Below are positions 1 to 7,433 of a stretch of 50,502 nt of DNA, in pieces (the first letter of the stretch is position 1; each line of letters starts with the position of its first letter). The position numbers and the translations under genes are program-made. The DNA comes from Candidatus Omnitrophota bacterium (GTDB taxonomy: Bacteria; Hinthialibacterota; Hinthialibacteria; Hinthialibacterales; JAKPRU01): the NCBI GenBank assembly GCA_029570205.1, contig JAKQSI010000068.1, positions 1-50,502 of the forward strand, written 5' to 3'. Below the pieces are notes generated by a model. It was given only the letters and a program-made list of their open reading frames with translations. It did no database searches and was not told the DNA's origin.

Positions 1-100
1 TACCAGGCAGAGACGCCTGGCCTACTACCAGGCAGAGACGCCTGGCCTACTACCAGGCAGAGACGCCTGGCCTACTACCAGGCAGAGACGCCTGGCCTAC
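1..100. repeat. Tandem array of four 25-bp hairpin repeats
   Basis: Four perfect head-to-tail copies of a 25-bp unit. Each contains the inverted repeat CCAGGC-N6-GCCTGG followed by CCTAC. The array starts at the window edge, so more copies may lie to the left. A related single copy (ACAGGCAGGGACGCCTGTCC) lies at 6202. There are no unique spacers, so this is not a CRISPR array. It is probably a dispersed intergenic palindromic element that has been locally amplified. Confidence 0.9.
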
Positions 101-121
101 TATGGTTGAATGTGAAGAATC

Positions 122-448
122 TCAGGTGTCCGAAATCCTGGACAGATAGAGATTGCGAATCCCGACATCCCCTTCCGGCACATCCGGGGTCACATACACA
201 ACGACTTCCTCGGGCAAGGCATTTCGAGTATCCATGAAAGATTCCACGAGAACGGCGCAGCATTGTTCAGGAGGGGCCGGTTCTCTCACGACACGGGTTT
301 TGATATCGAGTTTGGCGAATTGGGGGATATGAAAGTCCAGAGATTGGAGTCTGTCCCAATTCACCTGCACCGGATTAGCGAGGCAATCTGTCAGGAGATC
401 CTCCAATTGTCGAATGGCCTGAATGTATGGCGAGCGTCGTCTGGGCAT
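122..448 (-). CDS. Hypothetical small protein (108 aa)
   Basis: I do not recognise a family. The 108-residue product starts with a basic stretch (MPRRRSPYIQ) and has no signal peptide or membrane segment. It begins with ATG six bases after the stop of the upstream glycosyltransferase gene and is the last member of the minus-strand pyrimidine run. Codon use (third-position pattern) resembles its neighbours, which supports a real gene. A small domain near the end (EEVVVYVTPDVPEGDVG) looks folded, with alternating beta-type hydrophobics. Overlapping frames on the opposite strand look like shadows. Function unknown; co-transcription with the glycosyltransferase is inferred from spacing only. Confidence 0.55.
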   Translation of the reverse strand: MPRRRSPYIQAIRQLEDLLTDCLANPVQVNWDRLQSLDFHIPQFAKLDIKTRVVREPAPPEQCCAVLVESFMDTRNALPEEVVVYVTPDVPEGDVGIRNLYLSRISDT

Positions 449-454
449 CGGGTT

Positions 455-1750
455 TCAGCGTTTCTCAAGCAATTCCCAGATCCAGGGAAGATAAGAGCGC
501 TGTACGATATTATTCCAGGAATAATGTTTTTCAACTCGAACTCGTCCTTTTTGTCCCATTTCGGCGCGCAATCGGGAGGATCGAACGAGTTTTTCCAAAT
601 GAAGCGCCATCTCATCGGGCCGGTCCGGAGTAAAGTGAAAGCCGGTTTCGCCATCGACAACGGATTCCGCAAGCCCGCCGGTTCGACTGGCCACAACCGG
701 CAATCCGACGGCCATCCCCTCCACAGCCGTTAAGCCGAATGGTTCGATCCAGGTTGAGGGGACCGCAACGATGTCCATTTGGCGATACAATTCGGGCAGA
801 TCCTCGTATGCAATCCAATGGTGGTTAATCGCCCACGGTTCATAGCCCGGCATATCCATTGCGGCGGTATAGTGGACTTCCACATTCAGTCCTTTGGATC
901 GAAGGCGGATCGCAGCCTGGCGAAGGACCTCCAGGCCCTTGAGCGGATCATTGGCCCTTCCGGGCAGGAAAATCTTCACGGGACGGTCCGGCGAACCATC
1001 GGCAATCGAACGGAACTCTCCCGGCTGGAAGCGCTCGATATCTACACCGCCCTGAATTACCCGCACATTTCTCGTGTACGGCTGCAACAGGGAGGCAATG
1101 AATCGGTTGTAGACTACGGCACAGGCCAGATGTCCGAGGTTCTCGCGGAGTCGCTGCCAATAAGCATGGGTAAAAGCACGGGATGCAATGATTTCCTGGG
1201 AGAAATGAAGAGTCGGGTGTCGTTCCGGCCAATGGCTCAAAATCTGAAAAGCACGAACCCACGCCGGAATCCGTCGAAACCAGCATCGCTTGCATTCATC
1301 CGGGGCTGTCAGAAATCCCCGGTCGCAAACCCGATTTTCATGATAGCGATAATAGTGGAGGTTGGCGCACAGGATCTCATAGGAATAGAAGCGGAAAATG
1401 CTTCGCTCCGGTCCGAGGAGATCCATCAAGTGCGCTTTCAAGGCATAGCCATCGGCAAGAAACAGCAAGTCCGGTCGGTATTCCCGGATCAAGGCTCCAA
1501 ACCGGCTTTTGACTGTCGCGAAATTGAATGTCAGGCGGTTGAACGGGACAAGGGTTAATGGGACAGGCAAATCGCCGGTGATCTTTCCGCGCGGATAATA
1601 GGCCTGGAAATCCGGAACGAACAATCGGACATCGATCCCCTGTGCCTGAAGGCCCAGCATGACATTCAGTGTGTCGATCCAACAACCTCCGGCAGGGGGC
1701 CAGTTGAATGTCAGGTCGATAAAAGCAATTCTTGGCACGGAATCGATCAC
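455..1750 (-). CDS. Glycosyltransferase family 4 (GT-B fold)
   Basis: A 431-residue cytoplasmic glycosyltransferase of the retaining GT4 type, transferring a sugar from a nucleotide donor to an unknown acceptor. The N-terminal half opens with a Rossmann-like strand (PRIAFIDLTF) and a glycine-rich acceptor-side loop (WPPAGGCWID). The C-terminal half has a GT4 linker (VIQGGVDIERF) and the donor-binding E-x7-E signature EPFGLTAVEGMAVGLPVVAS, followed by GGLAESV. The open frame extends further upstream into pyrC, but GTG at 1748-1750 overlaps the pyrC TGA (GTGA), typical of translational coupling, and gives a normal N-terminus. It sits in the pyrimidine operon without obvious pathway logic. Acceptor unknown. 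Confidence 0.85.
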   Translation of the reverse strand: MIDSVPRIAFIDLTFNWPPAGGCWIDTLNVMLGLQAQGIDVRLFVPDFQAYYPRGKITGDLPVPLTLVPFNRLTFNFATVKSRFGALIREYRPDLLFLADGYALKAHLMDLLGPERSIFRFYSYEILCANLHYYRYHENRVCDRGFLTAPDECKRCWFRRIPAWVRAFQILSHWPERHPTLHFSQEIIASRAFTHAYWQRLRENLGHLACAVVYNRFIASLLQPYTRNVRVIQGGVDIERFQPGEFRSIADGSPDRPVKIFLPGRANDPLKGLEVLRQAAIRLRSKGLNVEVHYTAAMDMPGYEPWAINHHWIAYEDLPELYRQMDIVAVPSTWIEPFGLTAVEGMAVGLPVVASRTGGLAESVVDGETGFHFTPDRPDEMALHLEKLVRSSRLRAEMGQKGRVRVEKHYSWNNIVQRSYLPWIWELLEKR

Positions 1751-3072
1751 GATGGCCTGGCCGCCGCCAGAGAAGCGGCGGGACTGTAAGAGGGTGCATA
1801 CACAACCCGCCCGGCCACGATGGTAGCCTCTACACGACCGGTGACTTTCCAGCCGCTGAACGGGGTGCTGTGTCCTTTGCTGAAAAAGAGATTCGGATCG
1901 ATCTGGGACTCTCCTGTGGGATTCCACAAGGTGAGGTCGGCAATCATACCCGGCTCAAGTTTTCCGGCGGGGAGTTTGAGAATCTCACAGGGAGCCACGG
2001 TCATTTGTCGGATCAGATCCAGGGGATTCAATCCTTGCTGGGGCAGATAGCTCATCATCAGGGGAAGTGTGGTTTCCAGTCCGACAATACCAAACGGGGC
2101 CAGGTCGAACTCCTGGGATTTCTCACCCCGTGTGTGCGGAGCATGATCGCTGGCAATGGCATCGATGGTTCCATCCCGCAGCCCTTCGAGCAGCGCCTGG
2201 CGGTCCTCTTCCGTTCGAAGCGGCGGATTCATCTTGGCGTTTGTATTATATCCCTCCACCGCTTTGTCGGTCAGAAGCAGATAATGCATGGCGGTTTCAG
2301 CGGTAACTTTGACGCCGCGTTTTTTATAGGTACGGATCAGGTCCACGGATTCACCGCAGCTGACATGAGCGATATGCAGGCGCGCGCCGGTGCATTTCGC
2401 GAGAAGAATATCGCGGGAAACCATGACGGTTTCGGCCTCCGCCGGAATTCCCGGCAGACCGATAAACGTGGAGGTTTGCCCTTCGTTCATTGCACCGCCC
2501 TGAGAGAGATTGTGGTCTTCGCAATGCGAGATGATGGGCACGTCGAAGATGGTGGAGTATTCCATAGCGCGACGAAACAGCTGCGCATCCATAACGCCTT
2601 TTCCGTCATCCGAAAGGGCCACCGCACCCGCAAGAACGATCTCGCCGATATCGGAGATTTCTTTTCCTTCGAGGCCCTTGCTGACACTGCCGACCGGATG
2701 GACATGGACACAACCCTCGCTTTTGGATCGCTCGACGACAAACTCGATGCCGGTTTTATTGTCAAGAACCGGAATGGTATTGGCCATGGTCACGACGCGG
2801 GTGACGCCGCCGGCGGCGGCGGCGCGTGTACCGGTGGCAAATGTTTCTTTGGAATCCTGGCCCGGCTGACGAAGATGAACGTGCATATCCACCAGGCCGG
2901 GAAACAGCCAGAGGTTCTGGGCATCGATCTCTTCGGCAACCTTGGAAGAAACCGACTTGCCGATCTTTTCAATCACTCCGTTTTTGACAAGGACCGACCC
3001 TGTTTCGTCCTTCCCGGAGGCCGGGTCCAGGATACGCGCATTTTTGATCAAGATCACATTGTCATCCACCAT
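1747..3072 (-). CDS. pyrC: Dihydroorotase
   Basis: Catalyses reversible cyclisation of N-carbamoyl-aspartate to dihydroorotate, the third step of de novo UMP synthesis. The 441-residue product is the type I (long, Bacillus-like) dihydroorotase. It has the zinc motif DMHVHLRQPG near residue 55, further metal ligands in ISHCEDH and IAHVSC, and the C-terminal ASDHAPHT signature. ATG at 3072 has an upstream TAGGA at good spacing and is preferred; a TTG five codons earlier (3087) is possible. It follows pyrB by about 30 bases, and its stop overlaps the start of the next glycosyltransferase gene. All expected metal and substrate motifs are present, so it should be active. Confidence 0.95.
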   Translation of the reverse strand: MVDDNVILIKNARILDPASGKDETGSVLVKNGVIEKIGKSVSSKVAEEIDAQNLWLFPGLVDMHVHLRQPGQDSKETFATGTRAAAAGGVTRVVTMANTIPVLDNKTGIEFVVERSKSEGCVHVHPVGSVSKGLEGKEISDIGEIVLAGAVALSDDGKGVMDAQLFRRAMEYSTIFDVPIISHCEDHNLSQGGAMNEGQTSTFIGLPGIPAEAETVMVSRDILLAKCTGARLHIAHVSCGESVDLIRTYKKRGVKVTAETAMHYLLLTDKAVEGYNTNAKMNPPLRTEEDRQALLEGLRDGTIDAIASDHAPHTRGEKSQEFDLAPFGIVGLETTLPLMMSYLPQQGLNPLDLIRQMTVAPCEILKLPAGKLEPGMIADLTLWNPTGESQIDPNLFFSKGHSTPFSGWKVTGRVEATIVAGRVVYAPSYSPAASLAAARPS

Positions 3073-3103
3073 GGCGATCCTACTCAATCACTCCGAAGAG
3101 AAT

Positions 3104-4084
3104 TCAGGATTCAGCTTCCCACAAAAACGAGGAAGCGCCTTCTTCCGTCGAACGTTCCCGTTGGCCGGTTACGAGGAGATACAGAACAGCCATCCGAACG
3201 GCGATACCGTTAGTTACCTGTTCCAGGATGACTGAAGAGGGGCTATCGGCCACCTCCGAGCTGATTTCCACACCCCGGTTGATCGGCCCCGGATGCATAA
3301 TGAGGACACCGGGCTTGGCGTTGGCAAGCCGTTCGGAACTCATCCCGTACAGGCGGTTATATTCACGGAGATTCGGGAAGAAATTCGCGGTCATGCGTTC
3401 TTTCTGGATGCGAAGAAGGTTGATGACATCCGCACCGTCGATGGCTTTGTCGAAATCGGTATAAACCTCGACGCCGAGGTCCCGAACATATTTCGGAACC
3501 AGCGTGGGCGGACCGACCATGCGGACCTTTGCGCCCAGGGTGAGCAGCCCCCACATATTGGATCGGGCCACTCGGCTGTGACGGATATCCCCGGCGATGG
3601 TGACGGTCAGCCCCTGGATTTGTCCTTTGTGTTCCCTGATGGTAAACAAGTCCAGAAGGCCCTGGGTGGGGTGTTCATTGATTCCATCGCCTGCGTTGAT
3701 GATGGAGATGTTGAGATTCTCGGCGAGAAGATGGGGAGCGCCGGAAGAGGAATGGCGCATGATGATGATATCCGCCCCCATCACGCGGAGAGTGTGTGCG
3801 GTGTCCAGAAGGCTTTCGCCTTTGACAACGCTGCTGGTGGTTGTGGAAATGCCGACGGTGTCGGCGCTGAGACGTTTTGCGGCCAGTTCAAAAGAAGTCC
3901 GTGTCCGCGTGCTGGGTTCATAGAACAAGTTGACCACAATCTTGCCGCGCAGGGTGGGAACTTTTTTGACCTTGCGGCTGTGGACTTCTTTCATGGCACG
4001 GGCGGTGTCGAGAATGAGTTCGATGGTTTCGCGCGGCATTCCGCGAAGGCCCAGGAGGTGTTTATATGGGAATTTTGTCGTCAT
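3104..4084 (-). CDS. pyrB: Aspartate carbamoyltransferase catalytic subunit
   Basis: Condenses carbamoyl phosphate and aspartate to N-carbamoyl-aspartate, the committed step of pyrimidine synthesis. The 326-residue protein has the carbamoyl-phosphate motif YEPSTRTRTSFE near residue 55, the HPTQGLLDLF motif in the middle and the C-terminal MHPGPINRGVEI signature. Its length is normal for the catalytic chain. No pyrI regulatory subunit is nearby, so the enzyme is probably of the unregulated class found with PyrR, although that is inference. It lies between pyrR and pyrC on the same strand. The roughly 220-base gap to pyrR contains two palindromic elements. Confidence 0.96.
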   Translation of the reverse strand: MTTKFPYKHLLGLRGMPRETIELILDTARAMKEVHSRKVKKVPTLRGKIVVNLFYEPSTRTRTSFELAAKRLSADTVGISTTTSSVVKGESLLDTAHTLRVMGADIIIMRHSSSGAPHLLAENLNISIINAGDGINEHPTQGLLDLFTIREHKGQIQGLTVTIAGDIRHSRVARSNMWGLLTLGAKVRMVGPPTLVPKYVRDLGVEVYTDFDKAIDGADVINLLRIQKERMTANFFPNLREYNRLYGMSSERLANAKPGVLIMHPGPINRGVEISSEVADSPSSVILEQVTNGIAVRMAVLYLLVTGQRERSTEEGASSFLWEAES

Positions 4085-4182
4085 TCGTTCGACCTATTTA
4101 TAGAAAGGCGGGAGTGTGCGTGATTTGCTGTTTGGGCGACGAAGGAAAAACTCCCCACGCCGGTCCGAGAAGAAAACCCCAG

Positions 4183-4254
4183 CCCTCCCCGTAAACGGGG
4201 AGGGAGAAAAAACCACCCGGTTGCCCCAAATATCTTCCCCCCGTTTACGGGGGG
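4183..4254. repeat. Pair of GC-rich palindromes in the pyrR-pyrB gap
   Basis: Two hairpin-capable elements with related cores. One is at 4183-4204 (arms CCCTCCCCGT / ACGGGGAGGG); the other is at 4237-4254 (CCCCCCGTTTACGGGGGG). Each core is the reverse complement of the other, so the pair lies in inverted orientation about 32 bases apart and could fold either as two small hairpins or one long one. No T-tract follows on either strand. A dispersed repeat is the simplest reading; a transcript-stability or attenuation role inside the pyr operon is possible but unproven. Confidence 0.65.
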
Positions 4255-4305
4255 ATTGAGGGGGGCCATCCACAATTGGCAATCCGCAATCATCTGAGGA
4301 TTTCC

Positions 4306-4851
4306 TTAATCGGTATGAGAAACCAGAAAGACCCCATCCTCTCCATCCATCTCTCTCAGTCTTACGTCAATTCGCTCGTCGCTGCGTGTTTTGACCTCCC
4401 GGCCCACGTAATCGGGTCGAATCGGGAGTTCGCGATGTCCGCGATCGATCAGAACAACCAGTTCCACCCGTTGAGGACGCCCGAGATCGAACAGGCCGTT
4501 CAACGCGGCGCGAATGGTTCTGCCGGTATACAGGACATCATCCACCAGGATGATACGACGTTCATCGACATCAAAGTCGACATCGGTACTCCGAAGTTCC
4601 CGGATACTGTCGCTGATTTCAACATCATCGCGATACAGGCCGATATCGAGTGCGCCGTTATCCAACGGGGCGCCGAGGATATCCTCCAGGATGCGTTTGA
4701 GCCGGGTCGCAAGGATATCCCCGCGTGTCTTCAGTCCGACAAGCGCGGGGGGGGGCTGAACGGAGGATTTTTCCGCGATTTCGTGAGCGACTCGATGGAG
4801 TGTGCGATCGATATCCTCGGGCGACATTAGAAGCGTTCTCTTGGTATTCAT
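4306..4851 (-). CDS. pyrR: Bifunctional pyr operon regulator / uracil phosphoribosyltransferase PyrR
   Basis: PyrR proteins bind pyr mRNA to control attenuation and have uracil phosphoribosyltransferase activity. The 181-residue product has the PRPP-binding signature RIILVDDVLYTGRTIRAAL in its centre, the PyrR-type VGLKTRGDILA segment near residue 40 and a basic C-terminal DRGHRELPIRPDYVG region. Length is typical of the family. Its ATG overlaps the stop of rluD (ATGA), indicating translational coupling. I could not recognise a classical anti-terminator/terminator pair with a PyrR-binding loop in the operon, so whether it regulates here or serves mainly in salvage is open. Confidence 0.93.
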   Translation of the reverse strand: MNTKRTLLMSPEDIDRTLHRVAHEIAEKSSVQPPPALVGLKTRGDILATRLKRILEDILGAPLDNGALDIGLYRDDVEISDSIRELRSTDVDFDVDERRIILVDDVLYTGRTIRAALNGLFDLGRPQRVELVVLIDRGHRELPIRPDYVGREVKTRSDERIDVRLREMDGEDGVFLVSHTD

Positions 4852-5849
4852 TCGGTTTCCAGTCCTTTGATCCAGTCGATCGCGCGCAAAAATTCCTGGG
4901 GAGGATCCGCCTGGAAGGTCATCATGTCATTGGAGACGGGATGTGTGAAGCCCACGCTCCTTGCATGGAGAAGAATGCCGGGATACTCGTGAAGAAGGTC
5001 AATCCATTGGCCTTTGAGCTGGGAGTTTCGGAATCCATATATTCGGTCCTTGAGGATGGGGAAGCCGATGTGCCGCAGATGCACGCGAATCTGGTGAGTG
5101 CGTCCTGTACGAGGATGAACCTCCAGCCAGGCAACATTGGCCCGCGATTTCAGCAGGGTCCATTCTGTAACAGCCGGTTTTCCTTCGGGGCGCACGGCAT
5201 ACCGTTTGGGATTCCCGGGATGGCGCCCGATGGGAGCATCCACTGTGCCGGAATTGACCTTGGGAACTCCGTGCACCATCGCCCAATAGGTTTTTTGAAT
5301 TGCGCGGGCTTTGAATTGATCCTGAAGCGCCCGATGCGTACTGTCCTGCTTGGCAACGATGAGAAGACCGGATGTTTCCCTGTCCAGGCGATGAACAATG
5401 CCGGGCCGCGTAACTCCACCGATCACCGAAAGGGAGCCGAAACGGTGCAGGAGCGCATTGACCAGAGTCCCGGAACGAATCGACCCGGTGGGATGGACGA
5501 CCAATCCGGGAGGTTTGTCGATGATGGCCAGAAAATCATCTTCATACAGGATCGTAAGGGGAATGTCTTCCGGTTCTACCTCGGTGGGTTGGGGAGGCGG
5601 AATTCGAACAACCACCACATCGCCGGGCTGGACAGAACGGCTGGGTTTCAGAACAACGATCCCGTTGACGGTAACGGCGGCGTTCCGAAGAAGGGTCTGC
5701 GCCCGTTGGCGGGAAAGATCCGGGATTTGTGCGCTGATCACCTGGTCAATGCGTTGCCCCCGGCAGGTATCCGAGACGGAAAAAGTCCGGAATTCCTCCA
5801 GCGGTGAGAGAGCCGCCGTACAAATCTTTTCCGCGTCCGGCAAAGGCAT
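4848..5849 (-). CDS. rluD: RluA-family 23S rRNA pseudouridine synthase (RluD-like)
   Basis: Converts specific uridines of 23S rRNA to pseudouridine. The 333-residue protein has an N-terminal S4 RNA-binding domain (RIDQVISAQIPDLSRQRAQ) and a catalytic RluA domain with the active-site aspartate motif GIVHRLDRETSGLL. It also has the conserved HPRTGRTHQIRVHL segment. ATG at 5849 is chosen because AAGGAG lies just upstream and a promoter-like pair (5879-5906) would place the transcript start near 5872, downstream of the alternative ATG at 5894. It heads the operon and overlaps pyrR by four bases. An rluD-like gene directly before pyrR is also the order in Bacillus (ylyB-pyrR). Confidence 0.92.
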   Translation of the reverse strand: MPLPDAEKICTAALSPLEEFRTFSVSDTCRGQRIDQVISAQIPDLSRQRAQTLLRNAAVTVNGIVVLKPSRSVQPGDVVVVRIPPPQPTEVEPEDIPLTILYEDDFLAIIDKPPGLVVHPTGSIRSGTLVNALLHRFGSLSVIGGVTRPGIVHRLDRETSGLLIVAKQDSTHRALQDQFKARAIQKTYWAMVHGVPKVNSGTVDAPIGRHPGNPKRYAVRPEGKPAVTEWTLLKSRANVAWLEVHPRTGRTHQIRVHLRHIGFPILKDRIYGFRNSQLKGQWIDLLHEYPGILLHARSVGFTHPVSNDMMTFQADPPQEFLRAIDWIKGLETE

Positions 5850-5878
5850 TCTCCTTATTTTGAAATTCCACCCCGAAT

Positions 5879-5906
5879 ATAATACTATCTCCATACAGGA
5901 TCACAA
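5879..5906 (-). promoter_or_regulatory. Candidate sigma-70-type promoter for the rluD-pyr operon
   Basis: On the minus strand, TTGTGA (5901-5906), a 16-base spacer and TATTAT (5879-5884) precede rluD. The predicted start near 5872 leaves a short leader containing AAGGAG before ATG 5849. Read by eye only. Confidence 0.45.
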
Positions 5907-5933
5907 TCGAACCGTTCAAGGGGGTTTGGGACC

Positions 5934-6194
5934 ATGGGATGGAAATACACAAAGGAAATTCGGCTTGAGAAGCCCTTTCAACCGGACCCGAAGAATCAAC
6001 CGTCGGTCTGGGCTGTTTCATTTGTAATTCAGACAAAGGAGAACCGGGGGCAAGGCACGCTCGATTCGGGGACTGTGCAGTACGATATACGGAAGGGCCG
6101 GATTGTTTTTTCCGATTTTCACGATCACGACTTGCATAATCAAGTTCGATTCAGTATCCACAAGGCCGTGGCGGCGTTGAAAGCAAAGAAATAG
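5934..6194 (+). CDS. Hypothetical small protein (86 aa)
   Basis: I do not recognise a family. It is a soluble 86-residue protein with alternating beta-type segments (SVWAVSFVIQT, GTVQYDIRKGRIVFSDF) and a short basic C-terminal helix (KAVAALKAKK). It has no signal peptide and no cysteines. ATG 5934 follows a G-rich stretch (AAGGGGG) at acceptable distance. It is divergent from rluD, and a dispersed hairpin repeat (6202) starts right after its stop, so it is probably monocistronic. Codon pattern is even and gene-like across the whole frame. Confidence 0.65.
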   Translation: MGWKYTKEIRLEKPFQPDPKNQPSVWAVSFVIQTKENRGQGTLDSGTVQYDIRKGRIVFSDFHDHDLHNQVRFSIHKAVAALKAKK

Positions 6195-6201
6195 GCGAAC
6201 A

Positions 6202-6224
6202 ACAGGCAGGGACGCCTGTCCTAC
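6202..6224. repeat. Single copy of the CAGGC-hairpin repeat
   Basis: ACAGGC-AGGG-ACGCCTGT with a CCTAC tail, the same layout as the four-copy array at 1-100. It lies between two plus-strand genes and has no terminator-like T-run. Confidence 0.75.
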
Positions 6225-6352
6225 CGGGAGTGACACTCACCCCAAACGCCGGTTATATGCCCCTGCGGTTAATCTCCGGGTTAATTTGTGTTAATGTGGC
6301 TTTGGCAACAGATATTTTCGCAAAATGCGATGGATTTAAGGAGAGAATACGT

Positions 6353-7402
6353 ATGAGCATTGGGAAACAGAGTCTTCTCCTAGAATGGCGCGTACAAGTG
6401 AGAGCAAGCCGGGTTGCATTTTGCCTGCTTGCGGTACCGGTTCTGGCTGCATTGGCCTGCGGACACAGGGCAGCGGCACAGGGAACGGAAGGCGACACGG
6501 CACTGGTCCTGGAAGGACACGGGGATCAGGTGGATGGAGTGGCTTTCTCGCCGGACGGGCAAACCCTGCTTACCGGAAGCTGGGACAACACGGCCAGGAT
6601 TTGGAATGCCGTCGACGGCACACTGATTCACACCCTATCGGGACCGACGGACTGGATAACCAGCGTCGCATTTTCGCCGGACGGAACCAAGGCGATCACA
6701 GGAGGCTGGGACAGTTCCGTCATCATCTGGGACACCGCAACCGGCAAGGAAGTGTTGCAGGTTAACCCGCCGACCGGCAATGTGACCACCGTCGGTTTCT
6801 CGCACGATGGGACACGGTTGTTCGCCGGAATCGGAACAACGCACGCCGGTCGGATTTATGATTTTGCGACGGGGCAGCCACTCCTTGAATTATCCACAAG
6901 CAACCGAACGCTGGTCCTGGATGCCGCCTATTCACGGAACGACACGGAGATTGCTACCGGCGAGGGAAAAGGCGTCGTGGAATTCCGGGATGCGCAGACC
7001 GCTGCATTGGTGCGGAAGTCTCTGAGCGGACATAGCGAGAGTGTCAGCGCGGTGGATTTTCATCCCGTCGATGCCACCCGGTTCCTGACGGGAAGCTGGG
7101 ACGGTACGGCGAAAATCTGGAATTTGCAGTTGGGTCAGGCGATCTTCACCCTCACCGGGCATCAAGCGCCGGTTACAGATGCGGTGTTTTCGCCGGACGG
7201 AAAGTGGGTTGCGACTGCGAGCCTGGACACGACGGTATCTTTTTGGAACGTCTCTACCGGCGAGAGAGTCTGTGTGCTGGAACTGAAATCCGGTTCCGTG
7301 CGCGCCGTGGCGTTCTCACCGGATGGATCGCGAATCGCAACGGGGCACGGGAATTGGACGGCGCAGATTCACGCCATCCCATCCGAACTCCAGTCGAACT
7401 AA
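6353..7402 (+). CDS. Secreted WD40-repeat beta-propeller protein
   Basis: A 349-residue exported protein. The N-terminus is a long signal peptide: a basic stretch, then a hydrophobic core (VAFCLLAVPVLAALACG). About seven WD40-type blades follow, with repeated VAFSPDG and DNTARIWN / DSSVIIWD / DGTAKIWN motifs, enough to close one propeller. ATG 6353 is preceded by AAGGAG at good spacing; the frame runs further upstream but that part is not protein-like. WD40 propellers are protein-interaction scaffolds and no catalytic motif is visible. It is followed 31 bases later by another exported protein on the same strand, so the two may be co-transcribed. Cargo or partner unknown. Confidence 0.85.
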   Translation: MSIGKQSLLLEWRVQVRASRVAFCLLAVPVLAALACGHRAAAQGTEGDTALVLEGHGDQVDGVAFSPDGQTLLTGSWDNTARIWNAVDGTLIHTLSGPTDWITSVAFSPDGTKAITGGWDSSVIIWDTATGKEVLQVNPPTGNVTTVGFSHDGTRLFAGIGTTHAGRIYDFATGQPLLELSTSNRTLVLDAAYSRNDTEIATGEGKGVVEFRDAQTAALVRKSLSGHSESVSAVDFHPVDATRFLTGSWDGTAKIWNLQLGQAIFTLTGHQAPVTDAVFSPDGKWVATASLDTTVSFWNVSTGERVCVLELKSGSVRAVAFSPDGSRIATGHGNWTAQIHAIPSELQSN

Positions 7403-7433
7403 CGGAGACCAACACCTTGAGGGGTTTTTCAAA

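Noticed and set aside
1-100. CRISPR array
   Set aside because: The 25-bp units are directly abutting with no unique spacers, and no cas genes are nearby.
1732-3213. 493-residue plus-strand open frame opposite pyrC
   Set aside because: It is the antisense shadow of a clearly conserved dihydroorotase gene and has no recognisable domain.
4183-4254. PyrR-dependent attenuator between pyrR and pyrB
   Set aside because: The hairpins lack T-runs and resemble dispersed palindromes; no PyrR-loop consensus was recognised.
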